A stretch of DNA of 13,921 nt from JBEHYA01 sp048498415 (GTDB lineage: Bacteria > Pseudomonadota > Alphaproteobacteria > UBA9219 > RGZA01): NCBI GenBank assembly GCA_048498415.1, contig JBEHYA010000052.1, forward strand, positions 1 through 13,921. The letters are read 5' to 3'. Each line of letters starts with the position of its first letter. Positions within the stretch are counted from its first letter, which is position 1. The notes beneath the pieces were generated by a model that worked only from the letters and a program-made list of their open reading frames with translations, ran no database searches and was not told where the DNA came from. The position numbers were made by a program, and so were the translations under genes. Below, piece after piece: positions 6,415-13,181 of the stretch.

Positions 6415-7022
6415 TATGGTTTAGGATAACGGTAATTGAAAACGATTTGGCGCAACGCGCTTTCCCACGCAAAACGCGGGCGCGGCAGGCCGGGATCGTA
6501 GAATTTCGAACCCCAGCTGCGGCCCTTGCCGCCCCAGCCGCCGGAAGAAACGGGCGATACCGGCGCGCGGGGCTTGCGCGGGCGCGGCGCTTTGGGTTTC
6601 GGTGGCGCGGCATCGGGGTCGGGCAGCAGCAGCTTTTTGCCCAGCGTCGCGATCGCCGCGGCGATTTCGTTTTTCGACAGCGCATCGAGGGTATCTTCAT
6701 CCATGCCGGCCAGCGCATCGCGTGCGGCCGCCAGGTTTTCCCGCGCATCGCCGCGCTTTTTCAGCTGCGGGGCGATGAGCTTGCCAATCAGCTTGTCGGC
6801 GATGGCGGTCGCCACATTATCGCGCAACGTTTGTTTAGTATCGGGTTTGACCGTGCGGCTTTCGGCGGCCAGCGCGTCATCCAGGCGGCGCTCAAGGGCC
6901 GGGCCCAGGCGCTCCAGCACATCGGCCAGCACGTCGTCCACCACATCCGCCTGCACGCCCAGCGCGGGGTGGGTGTAGATATGCTTGCGCAGCGTATCGG
7001 CGATGGAAAAATTATCCGGCAT
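6414..7022 (-). CDS. Hypothetical protein, 202 aa
   Basis: No family recognised. The first about 130 residues look like soluble amphipathic helices rich in Ala, Leu, Asp and Arg (for example VVDDVLADVLERLGPALERR and KLIGKLIAPQLKKRGD). A Lys/Pro/Arg tract follows (about 143-160, PKPKAPRPRKPRAP), then a Gly/Ser/Trp segment (GGWGGKGRSWGSKFYDP) and an aromatic tail (IVFNYRYPKP). There is no signal peptide or membrane segment. The basic, Pro-rich tail could bind nucleic acid, another protein or a membrane surface, but that is speculation. A GGGGA site 5 nt before the ATG supports the start. It sits 15 bp after the SelO-like gene and shares one base with pnuC, so it is firmly part of the NAD-salvage operon. 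Confidence 0.75.
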   Translation of the reverse strand: MPDNFSIADTLRKHIYTHPALGVQADVVDDVLADVLERLGPALERRLDDALAAESRTVKPDTKQTLRDNVATAIADKLIGKLIAPQLKKRGDARENLAAARDALAGMDEDTLDALSKNEIAAAIATLGKKLLLPDPDAAPPKPKAPRPRKPRAPVSPVSSGGWGGKGRSWGSKFYDPGLPRPRFAWESALRQIVFNYRYPKP

Positions 7023-7037
7023 CGAAATCCCCGGGAC

Positions 7038-8924
7038 TTACAAATCTAAAAAATCGACCAGCGGCAATGTCTTTTCTTTATAGCACAAAACGACGTCGCT
7101 CGACATAAGTGAATCTTCGCGCGACAGGTCTGCAAGTAAAAATGAAATCGGCAACGGCGCGGATGTGATTTCGATTCCGCCGTTTTTCGCCGCCGCGGTG
7201 CAGGGAATATTTTCACCGTTCACCGCGAGCGTGAAGTCGTTGCTGTGAACTACGTCACAGCCTTGCGGTTTTTCATCGAGATAAAAACAGGCGCGCACCG
7301 TATCCGGCGAATCAAACGCACGGTAAAAACAGCCTTTGTCGAAAAGACGGAAATCGGCGCGCGCCGCATCGCCGGCGCGGCGGCTGGCTTCAATCGCGCG
7401 CGCGATCAGCGTGTTTATATGCCGCGGCGGCAGCCGCCCCACGGCGTTGGCCAAAATATACGAGGGCGTAAAGGCGGGTGCGAGATAAAGCCTGTCTTCA
7501 TTGAGGATATAGGCGCGTTGGGCGCTGGGTTTGCCGCGCTGTTCGGCCTGTGTAAAAAACGCGTGATAACTGCGCGCAAACGCCGCCATTTTTTCCTCGG
7601 CGGCGGCGAGCGCGGCGGCATCGTGGATTACATAGGGTGCCAGCACGTCGGCGATGTTTTCCTGATAATATTTTTCGGTTTGGTAATTCATATTAACGGG
7701 GCGCACCATCGCGAACGGGTTTTGCAGCAGGGTGTTGCGGCCCGCCAGTTCCACCGCGCGCGCCGGCGTGAATTCATGTGCCGCGCGCAGCAGCGGGTAG
7801 GCGCGCATGAACGCGGCCAGATCGAATACATGGATCAGGTGGCTCACGCCTTCGCGCGCCGACAGGCCGGCAAAGTTCGGGTAAATCAGCCGCGCCAGTT
7901 CGGTGAACTGCGCGAACAGGTGGCGCGCTTCGTTTTCAAATTCGGCGGCGACGGCGCGGCTATCGTCAAAGCCCATCCGGGCCACGAACCCGGCCAGGGC
8001 TGCATTGTCATAGCTGGTCTGGAAATGGGCGCGAAGCTCGGCAAAGCCTGTACCATCGGCATTTATTGCGTTATCGGCGGCCAGCGCGGCCAGAATTTTC
8101 AGCTGGCCCTGCGCCTCGAAGCCAAAATAATTGGCCAGGTATTTCCATGTGGCGCTGAATTGCGGGTTCCCGCCTTTCACCGCGCATACGGTATCGAAGT
8201 CGATCAGGTGGCCATGGGGCGAGACGTTTCCTGCCGACCACGCGCCGTGCAGGACGCGGCCGATGAATTTTTCGCCTTCCATGCGCCCAAAATTCTCCGC
8301 CACCTCACGCAGCGCCAGCGGCCTGCGATTATAAAAAACATGGCTGATGCGGTCGAGCGCGCCTTCATCCACGCGAATGATTTTTACGCGGCGCGTCGGC
8401 TTTTCGCGCCACACCACCTGGCACATTTCGTCCATATCCAGAATGGCCAGCACGCGCGCGCCGCCGGGGTGCAACTCGCCCGCCAGCGCATTGGCGGCCA
8501 TCGTCTCCCAGATGCCGCGCTCGGCTTCCAGATAGCCATCTGACAGGCGGCGCGTTTCCGATGTTGCCAGCGGCGTTTTCTCGCCCTTCACGTTGAACGC
8601 GCCGCCCATATAATAGGCGCGGCCCGACCCTTCATTACCGCCCAGCGAAATACCCATCGGGTCGGCCTGACGGTCGATATATGCCCAGCCCGCCTGGCCG
8701 TTGGCTTTCGCGCTTTCATCCAGCGTCACGCTGGCCCAGGCGGCCAGGGTATCCGCCCGGTCGTCCCAGCTTTTGGCTGGCCCAAAAAACCGCGCATATA
8801 AATCGTCGTTGATATAAATCGGTGTGTAGGGCTTTGCGGTTTTATAGAGGGGACGCTTTAAAAACAGGTCGGCGCCCAATCGCTGCACGGCATCGGGGAT
8901 CGCGAACAGGTCGGTTGCGCTCAT
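7038..8924 (-). CDS. Divergent SelO-like (YdiU family) kinase-fold protein
   Basis: A 628-aa cytosolic protein whose N-terminal half follows the SelO order of motifs by eye. First comes a glycine-rich nucleotide loop GNEGSGRAYYMGG (96-108; compare GDGRAxxLGE). Then K113 stands before TP (117-118; compare KGAGRTP), followed by SDGYLEAERGIWE (128-140; compare DGRAxLRSSIREFL). Next is RISHVFYN (compare RVAxSHIRVG), then HGAWSAGNVSPHGHLIDFD (226-244; compare HGVMNTDNMSILGLTIDYG). SelO enzymes transfer AMP from ATP to proteins. Here the Mg-binding Asn233 and Asp242 are kept, but the Asp just before Asn, proposed as catalytic base, is Gly232. The C-terminal third (about 480-628) is unrecognised. 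The start overlaps the GNAT stop by 4 bp. The family call is moderately sure; activity is unknown. Confidence 0.65.
   Translation of the reverse strand: MSATDLFAIPDAVQRLGADLFLKRPLYKTAKPYTPIYINDDLYARFFGPAKSWDDRADTLAAWASVTLDESAKANGQAGWAYIDRQADPMGISLGGNEGSGRAYYMGGAFNVKGEKTPLATSETRRLSDGYLEAERGIWETMAANALAGELHPGGARVLAILDMDEMCQVVWREKPTRRVKIIRVDEGALDRISHVFYNRRPLALREVAENFGRMEGEKFIGRVLHGAWSAGNVSPHGHLIDFDTVCAVKGGNPQFSATWKYLANYFGFEAQGQLKILAALAADNAINADGTGFAELRAHFQTSYDNAALAGFVARMGFDDSRAVAAEFENEARHLFAQFTELARLIYPNFAGLSAREGVSHLIHVFDLAAFMRAYPLLRAAHEFTPARAVELAGRNTLLQNPFAMVRPVNMNYQTEKYYQENIADVLAPYVIHDAAALAAAEEKMAAFARSYHAFFTQAEQRGKPSAQRAYILNEDRLYLAPAFTPSYILANAVGRLPPRHINTLIARAIEASRRAGDAARADFRLFDKGCFYRAFDSPDTVRACFYLDEKPQGCDVVHSNDFTLAVNGENIPCTAAAKNGGIEITSAPLPISFLLADLSREDSLMSSDVVLCYKEKTLPLVDFLDL
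7244..7259. promoter_or_regulatory. CRP-type palindrome inside the SelO-like gene
   Basis: TGTGA-ACTACG-TCACA is a perfect CRP-type half-site pair, and 15 of its 16 bases equal the operator at 10275-10290. It lies within coding sequence (minus-strand codons for C-D-V-V-H), about 220 bp before the 202-aa gene start. It could modulate the 202-aa gene, pnuC and nadR or be fortuitous. Confidence 0.35.
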
Positions 8925-9421
8925 GGTTTTTCCCGGCGCAGCAGAATTAAATCATCATAGTCATCGCCCTGCTTCAGCGCGCGCGGTTCCGTGCCATACG
9001 CCGTAAAGCCGTGCGCGATTAAAAGTTTAAGCATGGCATCGTTGCCCACCACCACGCTGGCGATCTGCACCGGCCCGCGGCGATCGGCATCCGCCAGCAG
9101 GGCGCGCAGCAGCCCGTCCATCACGCCGCGGCGGCGCCAGTCCGGCCGCACATAGGCCGCGTAAATATGCGCTTTATGGGCCATTTTCACGAAACGCGGG
9201 GTATCGTAGCCGATGGCGCCGATCAGCGCATCGCCGGCAAACGCGCCGAAATGCCGCTCCTGCGCGAGCTTTTTTTGAATGGCGGCGGGCGGAATATCCT
9301 GTTCATCCACAAGCGCCGCGCCGAACATGCGGGGGCTTTCATCGAGTGCAGCAAGGCGGAGCGGCTGCCACAGAGGGGCGTCGGCATCGGTTAAGAGACG
9401 GATAATAAAATCCTGCGCCAT
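8921..9421 (-). CDS. GNAT family N-acetyltransferase
   Basis: A 166-aa protein with the GNAT fold. The N-terminal strand-helix reads IIRLLTDADAPLWQPLRLAAL. The central beta strands (HFGAFAGDALIGAIGYDT, HIYAAYVRPDWR) are followed by the acetyl-CoA pyrophosphate loop RRRGVM and its helix MDGLLRALLADA. A terminal GNDAMLKLLIAHGFTAYGTEPRAL matches the usual N-x-x-x-x-x-x-Y/F-x-x-x-GF region. It should move an acetyl group from acetyl-CoA to an amine; the substrate is not predictable. The last loop position is Met where Gly or Ala is usual. The start at the ATG 9421 is preferred to TTG 9427 because a promoter lies exactly one leaderless distance upstream. It is the first gene of the five-gene operon and overlaps the SelO-like gene by ATGA. 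Confidence 0.85.
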   Translation of the reverse strand: MAQDFIIRLLTDADAPLWQPLRLAALDESPRMFGAALVDEQDIPPAAIQKKLAQERHFGAFAGDALIGAIGYDTPRFVKMAHKAHIYAAYVRPDWRRRGVMDGLLRALLADADRRGPVQIASVVVGNDAMLKLLIAHGFTAYGTEPRALKQGDDYDDLILLRREKP

Positions 9422-9427
9422 ACCCAA

Positions 9428-9456
9428 ATCATAACTTAACAGCGCCGCGATAACAA
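9428..9456 (-). promoter_or_regulatory. Promoter of the GNAT-SelO-like-pnuC-nadR operon, leaderless geometry
   Basis: On the minus strand TTGTTA (9451-9456) and TATGAT (9428-9433) are 17 bp apart, matching 4/6 and 5/6 of consensus. Six bases separate the -10 from the ATG at 9421, so transcription should begin at or next to the A of the start codon. No Shine-Dalgarno is present. Confidence 0.6.
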
Positions 9457-9464
9457 CTTACAAT
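9436..9464 (+). promoter_or_regulatory. Promoter of the 9471 gene, leaderless geometry
   Basis: TTAACA (9436-9441) and TACAAT (9459-9464) are 17 bp apart, each matching 5/6 of consensus. Six bases (TACGCC) separate the -10 from the ATG at 9471, so a leaderless mRNA is predicted; no Shine-Dalgarno is present. The element interleaves with the divergent promoter at 9428-9456, so two polymerases could hardly bind at once. Confidence 0.65.
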
Positions 9465-9470
9465 TACGCC

Positions 9471-10265
9471 ATGCCGCTTTTTGGAACGCCCGGCACCGCC
9501 CCGCTGCCGCCCGAGTATTTAACCAGCCACCGCGCGTGGGATGAATATATGGCGCAGGTCTGGTTAAGCCTGCTGCCGTTTATCGCACTGCCGCGTGATG
9601 CCGCTGTTGTTGAAATTGCGCCGGGCGCATCGGCCAAGATCGCGCTGGCGCTTGGGCGCATGAATTTTTGCGGCGATGTTTATATTGTTGAACCCGCCCC
9701 GCCGGTGATGGCGCGGGCATTGGAAAATTACCGCCGGCATGTGCCGCAGGCCCGCATTCGGGCGTTGGAAGAAACCCTGCAGGAAGCGCAGAAAGCCCTG
9801 CCGCACAAGGCTTTCTGGCTCGCCAACCATCCGCTTGATGATATGCTTTTGAGCGCCGGCGCCAGCGCGGCGGAACGCGCCGAATTATTCAAATGGACGG
9901 CAGAAGACGACCAGGTTTTCTATCCCGTCTCGCAGCGCTGCTGGCAACGGCTGGCCGCCGAACCGCCGCGGCTGGAAGCCATTAAAAATGCCGTGTGCCG
10001 CGAATGGGTGGACGCCATCGCCGCCGCGGCGCCCGCCGGCGTCGTTATCAGCCAGTATAACAGTTCGGCGCTGGCGCAAAATAATCTGGCGGATCTGAAC
10101 CGGGCCGCGCGGGATATCGCCGCCATGCTGGCGCAGCACTTTAACCCGCGCGTCCGCGCCCCGTCCGCGCTGCAGCCGGTTCTGAATCAACACCTGCATT
10201 ACAATAACGCGCATATCGGCGGTGAAATTTTAAACGCCGCCAATTGGCTTATTTTAGGCGAATGA
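9471..10265 (+). CDS. Putative SAM-dependent methyltransferase-fold protein
   Basis: A 264-aa soluble protein of uncertain function. Residues 46-52 (VVEIAPG) and 70-75 (VYIVEP) look like motifs I and II of class I methyltransferases: the glycine-containing SAM loop and the acidic residue (Glu74) that would bind the ribose. ARIRALEETLQEAQKALP and FWLANHPLDDMLLS then take the positions of motifs III and IV, with NHPLDD resembling an N/D-x-P-type catalytic region. The C-terminal half has no recognised domain but carries QYNSSALAQNNLADLNR and a His/Asn-rich stretch (NQHLHYNNAHIGG). Motif I has APGAS where a classical enzyme has GxGxG, so the fold may be kept without the chemistry. It is transcribed alone from its own promoter, divergently from the GNAT operon. 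Other Rossmann-like enzymes are possible. Confidence 0.6.
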   Translation: MPLFGTPGTAPLPPEYLTSHRAWDEYMAQVWLSLLPFIALPRDAAVVEIAPGASAKIALALGRMNFCGDVYIVEPAPPVMARALENYRRHVPQARIRALEETLQEAQKALPHKAFWLANHPLDDMLLSAGASAAERAELFKWTAEDDQVFYPVSQRCWQRLAAEPPRLEAIKNAVCREWVDAIAAAAPAGVVISQYNSSALAQNNLADLNRAARDIAAMLAQHFNPRVRAPSALQPVLNQHLHYNNAHIGGEILNAANWLILGE

Positions 10266-10274
10266 CCCGCGCGC

Positions 10275-10290
10275 TGTGAACTGCGTCACA
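10275..10290. promoter_or_regulatory. CRP-type operator, distal
   Basis: TGTGA-ACTGCG-TCACA is an exact match to the CRP half-site consensus TGTGA-N6-TCACA. It lies 9 bp after the 10265 stop codon. Its centre is 42 bp from that of the next operator, about four helical turns, so both would face the same side of the DNA. Confidence 0.7.
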
Positions 10291-10316
10291 CCCGCTATTA
10301 GTTACATCATTTGCCC

Positions 10317-10332
10317 TGTGAGGCCCCTCACA
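10317..10332. promoter_or_regulatory. CRP-type operator, proximal
   Basis: TGTGA-GGCCCC-TCACA, the core of an 18-bp perfect palindrome (10316-10333). It could also fold as a 7-bp hairpin with loop GCCC, but it is followed by AAAATTAAATT rather than a T-run on the plus strand, so an operator is likelier than a terminator. Its centre is 94 bp before the ATG at 10419. A weak -10 (CATAGT, 10385-10390) would put it near -72. Confidence 0.7.
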
Positions 10333-10418
10333 GAAAATTAAATTCCCCATTCGCCAACGGCCCGGAAAAGCGATGTCATGAAGGCATAGTACGCATTGAT
10401 GTTTTCGGGTCATTTTAA

Positions 10419-13169
10419 ATGCCGGCTGCCGCCAAAGACCTTGCCGCTATTTTAGCGGAACCCCTTGCCGCCACGCGCATGGCGCTGGCGGAAGGGCTGC
10501 TGACAAAAAAATACGATCTGGCGGCGCGCGATGCCGCGGTGGCGGCGATCAAGGCGGCGCTGCCGGCGCGCGATCTTGCCGCCGCCACCGCCGAAGAAGC
10601 GAAAATTCTTCTGGCCCTTAAAAACAAAAGCATCGCCGGCGCGCCCGATATCGCCACGCCGGAAATGCAGCTGCTGTGGGCGGCTTATCTCACGCATGCG
10701 TTCGCTGGCGGCGCGCCGGTGCAGGACTGGCCCCTGTGGGCGCAGCTCACCACATGCGATCACGCGCGCCACGAAATGCGCCAGCACGCCATGTTTGTGG
10801 CGCGCGATGCCTTCAACCCCGGCACCAAGCTTCGCTGGGGCCTGCCGGGCAGCATGTTTTACTTCGAGCATGTGGGAAACAGCATCAACATCGATTTTCT
10901 CATGAGCCTCATCGGCGGGTTTAAAGATACGCGCAGTATTTTTTTCCACGAAATCGGCCACAGCAAGCTCACCCGCAGTTTCACGCCGCTCATGGTCGCT
11001 ACGCGCGATGAGATGGCGGTACTCAGCCAGAAAGGCACGGACGGCACGATCAGCGCGGCCGAATACGGCCAGCTCGCCATGCTGCGCCTGAAATGGGATT
11101 TGCTGTTCCGCATTTTTGATGAAGCCGAAAACAGCCCCGTCAACCGCTATTCCATCAATGCCGGGCCGAAGCTGCAGCAGGATATGGGCGCGTCGCTGAA
11201 TAACGTGGAAGTGATCGTGGCCCGCGCCGCCACCACCCCGCTGCCGCACGACCCGACGGTGGATGCGTTATTCGCCAATGCCAAGCGCGCCATCCGCATG
11301 TCGCTATATAAAAATAACGGCCTGTTCACCGATGACGATGCCGGCTGGCAGCGCATTGGCGTGCGCCGCGACTGGATCGCGGCCTTGCCATCCGTGACCG
11401 GCCAGCCCGCGCCAAACCCCGCGCAGGCCTTTGCCGAACTCATGGAACTCTGCGGCGGCGTGGCCGGCCTGGAACAGCTGCAGCCCCGCACCGTCGACCG
11501 CATGAAAGGCGCCGCCTGGCTGGAACAGGTGACCAACGATTACGCCGACAAGCGCAACCTGATTATCGACGATATCTGGACGCGTTATATCGCGCCCATC
11601 GTCCAGCCGCTTCTCGATGAAGCGCTGAAAAAAACGCAGGAAAATATTCAAAACCCGCCGCCATCGCCTTTCCCGCAACCGCCCATGCCGGGCATGCCGG
11701 GTGCCGGCGGCGGTGCGGCCAGCGGCGGCGATGGCGACGGGCAGGGCACGCCGGCAGATGGCGAAGCCGGCAACGGCACCGCGCAACCTGGCGATGGTCC
11801 GCCCCGCGATGGCAGAACAGACGAAGCGAAACCGGGCGACGATAAAAAAGAAGAAGATGCCAAAGATAAAGCCGGCGCTGGCGGCGATGCGCCGCCCGCG
11901 CAGGAAGACGATGGCAATCTGAATGTCGAAAACGCCGGCAGGCAGCCGCCCATTCCCATTCCCCCGCGCACGCCGCAGGAAGCGGCGGAACAGAATAATC
12001 CCCCCGCCGCGCCCGGCGATGGTGACGGACAGGCGGGCGACGGCGAAAGCCTTGAAGCCTTATTGCAGCAGCTGGATGTCGCCGCCCAGGCCAGGCAATC
12101 CGCGCCCGGCACGCCGATGCCCGGCCAGAAAGGCCATAAAAGCAATTCGCCGCAGGCGGGCGCCACCTATGGCGATACCCCGCCGCGCATGGGCGACTGG
12201 AGCGATTATGAGGCCTGCGTGACCGAATTCATGCCGCAGATCCGGCAGGCGGCCAAGCTGCTCGTGCAAATTCAGGAACGCCAGTCCACCCGCACCACGC
12301 GCGTCATGCCGCGTTATGAACTCGAGCCCGACGGCGGCGATATGGATCTGTTCGACATGGCCCGCCACGAAGCGGTGGCCGTCAAATTGGCGTCGAACGA
12401 AAAAATCACGGAAGAGGACGTCAAACGCTTCCGCATCGAGGAAGAACGCAAAACCCCCGCCAGCATCGATATCATGATCTGCATTGATGGTTCCGGCAGC
12501 ATGTTCTGGGGGCCGGGCGGCGGCGCCACGCCCATTCAGGCCGGCATGCAAAGCGCCTGCATCATCAACGAAGCCGCCAAAAAACCGCGCGACCGCAGGC
12601 CCAAAGGCGCCGTAAAGCCGGAAGGCGACATCAATGTATGGACGGTTTTATGGGGCAATCACCCGCCCATTTATGTGACCAAGCCCGGCGATGATCCCGC
12701 CCATATCGGCCGCGCGGTTGCCGGCATTCTGGAGAGCAACGGCTGGGGCACCAGCCTGTATCCCGCTGTTGTAGCCAACACGCAGATGCTCGCGGATTAC
12801 AAAATCAAGGAAAACGCGCGGGTCGGCGCGGTGCACCAGATCGTCGTCTCGGATGGCGATATCGGCGATCCGGCGCAAGCCATCCAGGCCATCGATATGC
12901 TGCTGACAAACAGCCACACCACGACCTTCGATGTGCTGATCGTGAACGAACGCCATGGCACCCAGATGGAGCAGGCGCTGCGCGTCATTCACAAAAAACA
13001 CGGCGAAGGCCGTTGCAAAATTGTGGTGTGCAAGCGCCCCGAAGACGTGCACAGCGCCATGCTGGTTCTGCTGCGTGAACGCATGCTGGCCACCACGGAA
13101 GCCGATGCCGAACCCTTTCGCGACCGCCGCCGCGCCTTTCAAAAAGCCTATTCGCAGATGACGTTATAA
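10419..13169 (+). CDS. VWA-domain protein with HExxH metallopeptidase-like region (partner of MoxR AAA+)
   Basis: A 916-aa cytosolic protein with three parts. Residues 1 to about 405 contain HEIGHSK at 177-183, a zinc-metallopeptidase HExxH motif. FDEAEN at about 233-238 could give a third zinc ligand (Glu235 or Glu237) as in gluzincins. Residues about 410-590 form a Gly/Pro/Asp/Lys low-complexity acidic linker, like that of CobT. The rest ends in a VWA domain with a full MIDAS: DGSGS at 690-694, Thr778 in GWGTS and Asp812 in VSDGD. The layout recalls proteins pairing a putative metallopeptidase domain with a VWA-like domain (the DUF2201 group) and, more distantly, CobT. Such proteins act with MoxR-type ATPases to remodel or insert metal into clients, and one is encoded 12 bp downstream. 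Client and peptidase activity are unknown. No Shine-Dalgarno is seen at 10419; tandem CRP-type operators lie upstream. Confidence 0.8.
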   Translation: MPAAAKDLAAILAEPLAATRMALAEGLLTKKYDLAARDAAVAAIKAALPARDLAAATAEEAKILLALKNKSIAGAPDIATPEMQLLWAAYLTHAFAGGAPVQDWPLWAQLTTCDHARHEMRQHAMFVARDAFNPGTKLRWGLPGSMFYFEHVGNSINIDFLMSLIGGFKDTRSIFFHEIGHSKLTRSFTPLMVATRDEMAVLSQKGTDGTISAAEYGQLAMLRLKWDLLFRIFDEAENSPVNRYSINAGPKLQQDMGASLNNVEVIVARAATTPLPHDPTVDALFANAKRAIRMSLYKNNGLFTDDDAGWQRIGVRRDWIAALPSVTGQPAPNPAQAFAELMELCGGVAGLEQLQPRTVDRMKGAAWLEQVTNDYADKRNLIIDDIWTRYIAPIVQPLLDEALKKTQENIQNPPPSPFPQPPMPGMPGAGGGAASGGDGDGQGTPADGEAGNGTAQPGDGPPRDGRTDEAKPGDDKKEEDAKDKAGAGGDAPPAQEDDGNLNVENAGRQPPIPIPPRTPQEAAEQNNPPAAPGDGDGQAGDGESLEALLQQLDVAAQARQSAPGTPMPGQKGHKSNSPQAGATYGDTPPRMGDWSDYEACVTEFMPQIRQAAKLLVQIQERQSTRTTRVMPRYELEPDGGDMDLFDMARHEAVAVKLASNEKITEEDVKRFRIEEERKTPASIDIMICIDGSGSMFWGPGGGATPIQAGMQSACIINEAAKKPRDRRPKGAVKPEGDINVWTVLWGNHPPIYVTKPGDDPAHIGRAVAGILESNGWGTSLYPAVVANTQMLADYKIKENARVGAVHQIVVSDGDIGDPAQAIQAIDMLLTNSHTTTFDVLIVNERHGTQMEQALRVIHKKHGEGRCKIVVCKRPEDVHSAMLVLLRERMLATTEADAEPFRDRRRAFQKAYSQMTL

Positions 13170-13173
13170 GGAG
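13168..13173 (+). promoter_or_regulatory. Shine-Dalgarno site of the AAA+ gene
   Basis: AAGGAG overlaps the TAA stop of the VWA gene and lies 8 nt before the ATG at 13182. It is among the few strong ribosome sites in this window and fixes the start of the ATPase gene. Confidence 0.85.
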
Positions 13174-13181
13174 AACCGCCC

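Noticed and set aside
7245..8543. 432-aa plus-strand open frame opposite the SelO-like gene
   Set aside because: It is rich in Arg, His and Gly, has no recognisable motif, and lies entirely antisense to a gene with clear conserved motifs; long antisense frames are expected in GC-rich coding DNA.
10316..10333. 18-bp palindrome as an intrinsic terminator for the 9471 gene
   Set aside because: The stem is 7-8 bp with a 2-4 nt loop and no T-run follows on the plus strand; a perfect CRP-type core and a second identical-spacing site nearby fit an operator better.
10452..11249. 265-aa minus-strand open frame opposite the VWA gene
   Set aside because: It is fully antisense to the metallopeptidase-like region, with the composition of a shadow frame and no independent start signals.
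11701..12166. Repetitive Gly/Pro/Asp coding stretch as a possible tandem repeat or CRISPR-like array
   Set aside because: No regular repeat unit or spacer pattern is visible; it is a low-complexity linker within one continuous reading frame.
10419..13169. Naming the VWA gene cobT and the next gene cobS
   Set aside because: The resemblance is to the acidic linker, VWA and ATPase layout only; the HEIGH motif, the extra length and the absence of cobalamin genes nearby do not support a cobaltochelatase role.
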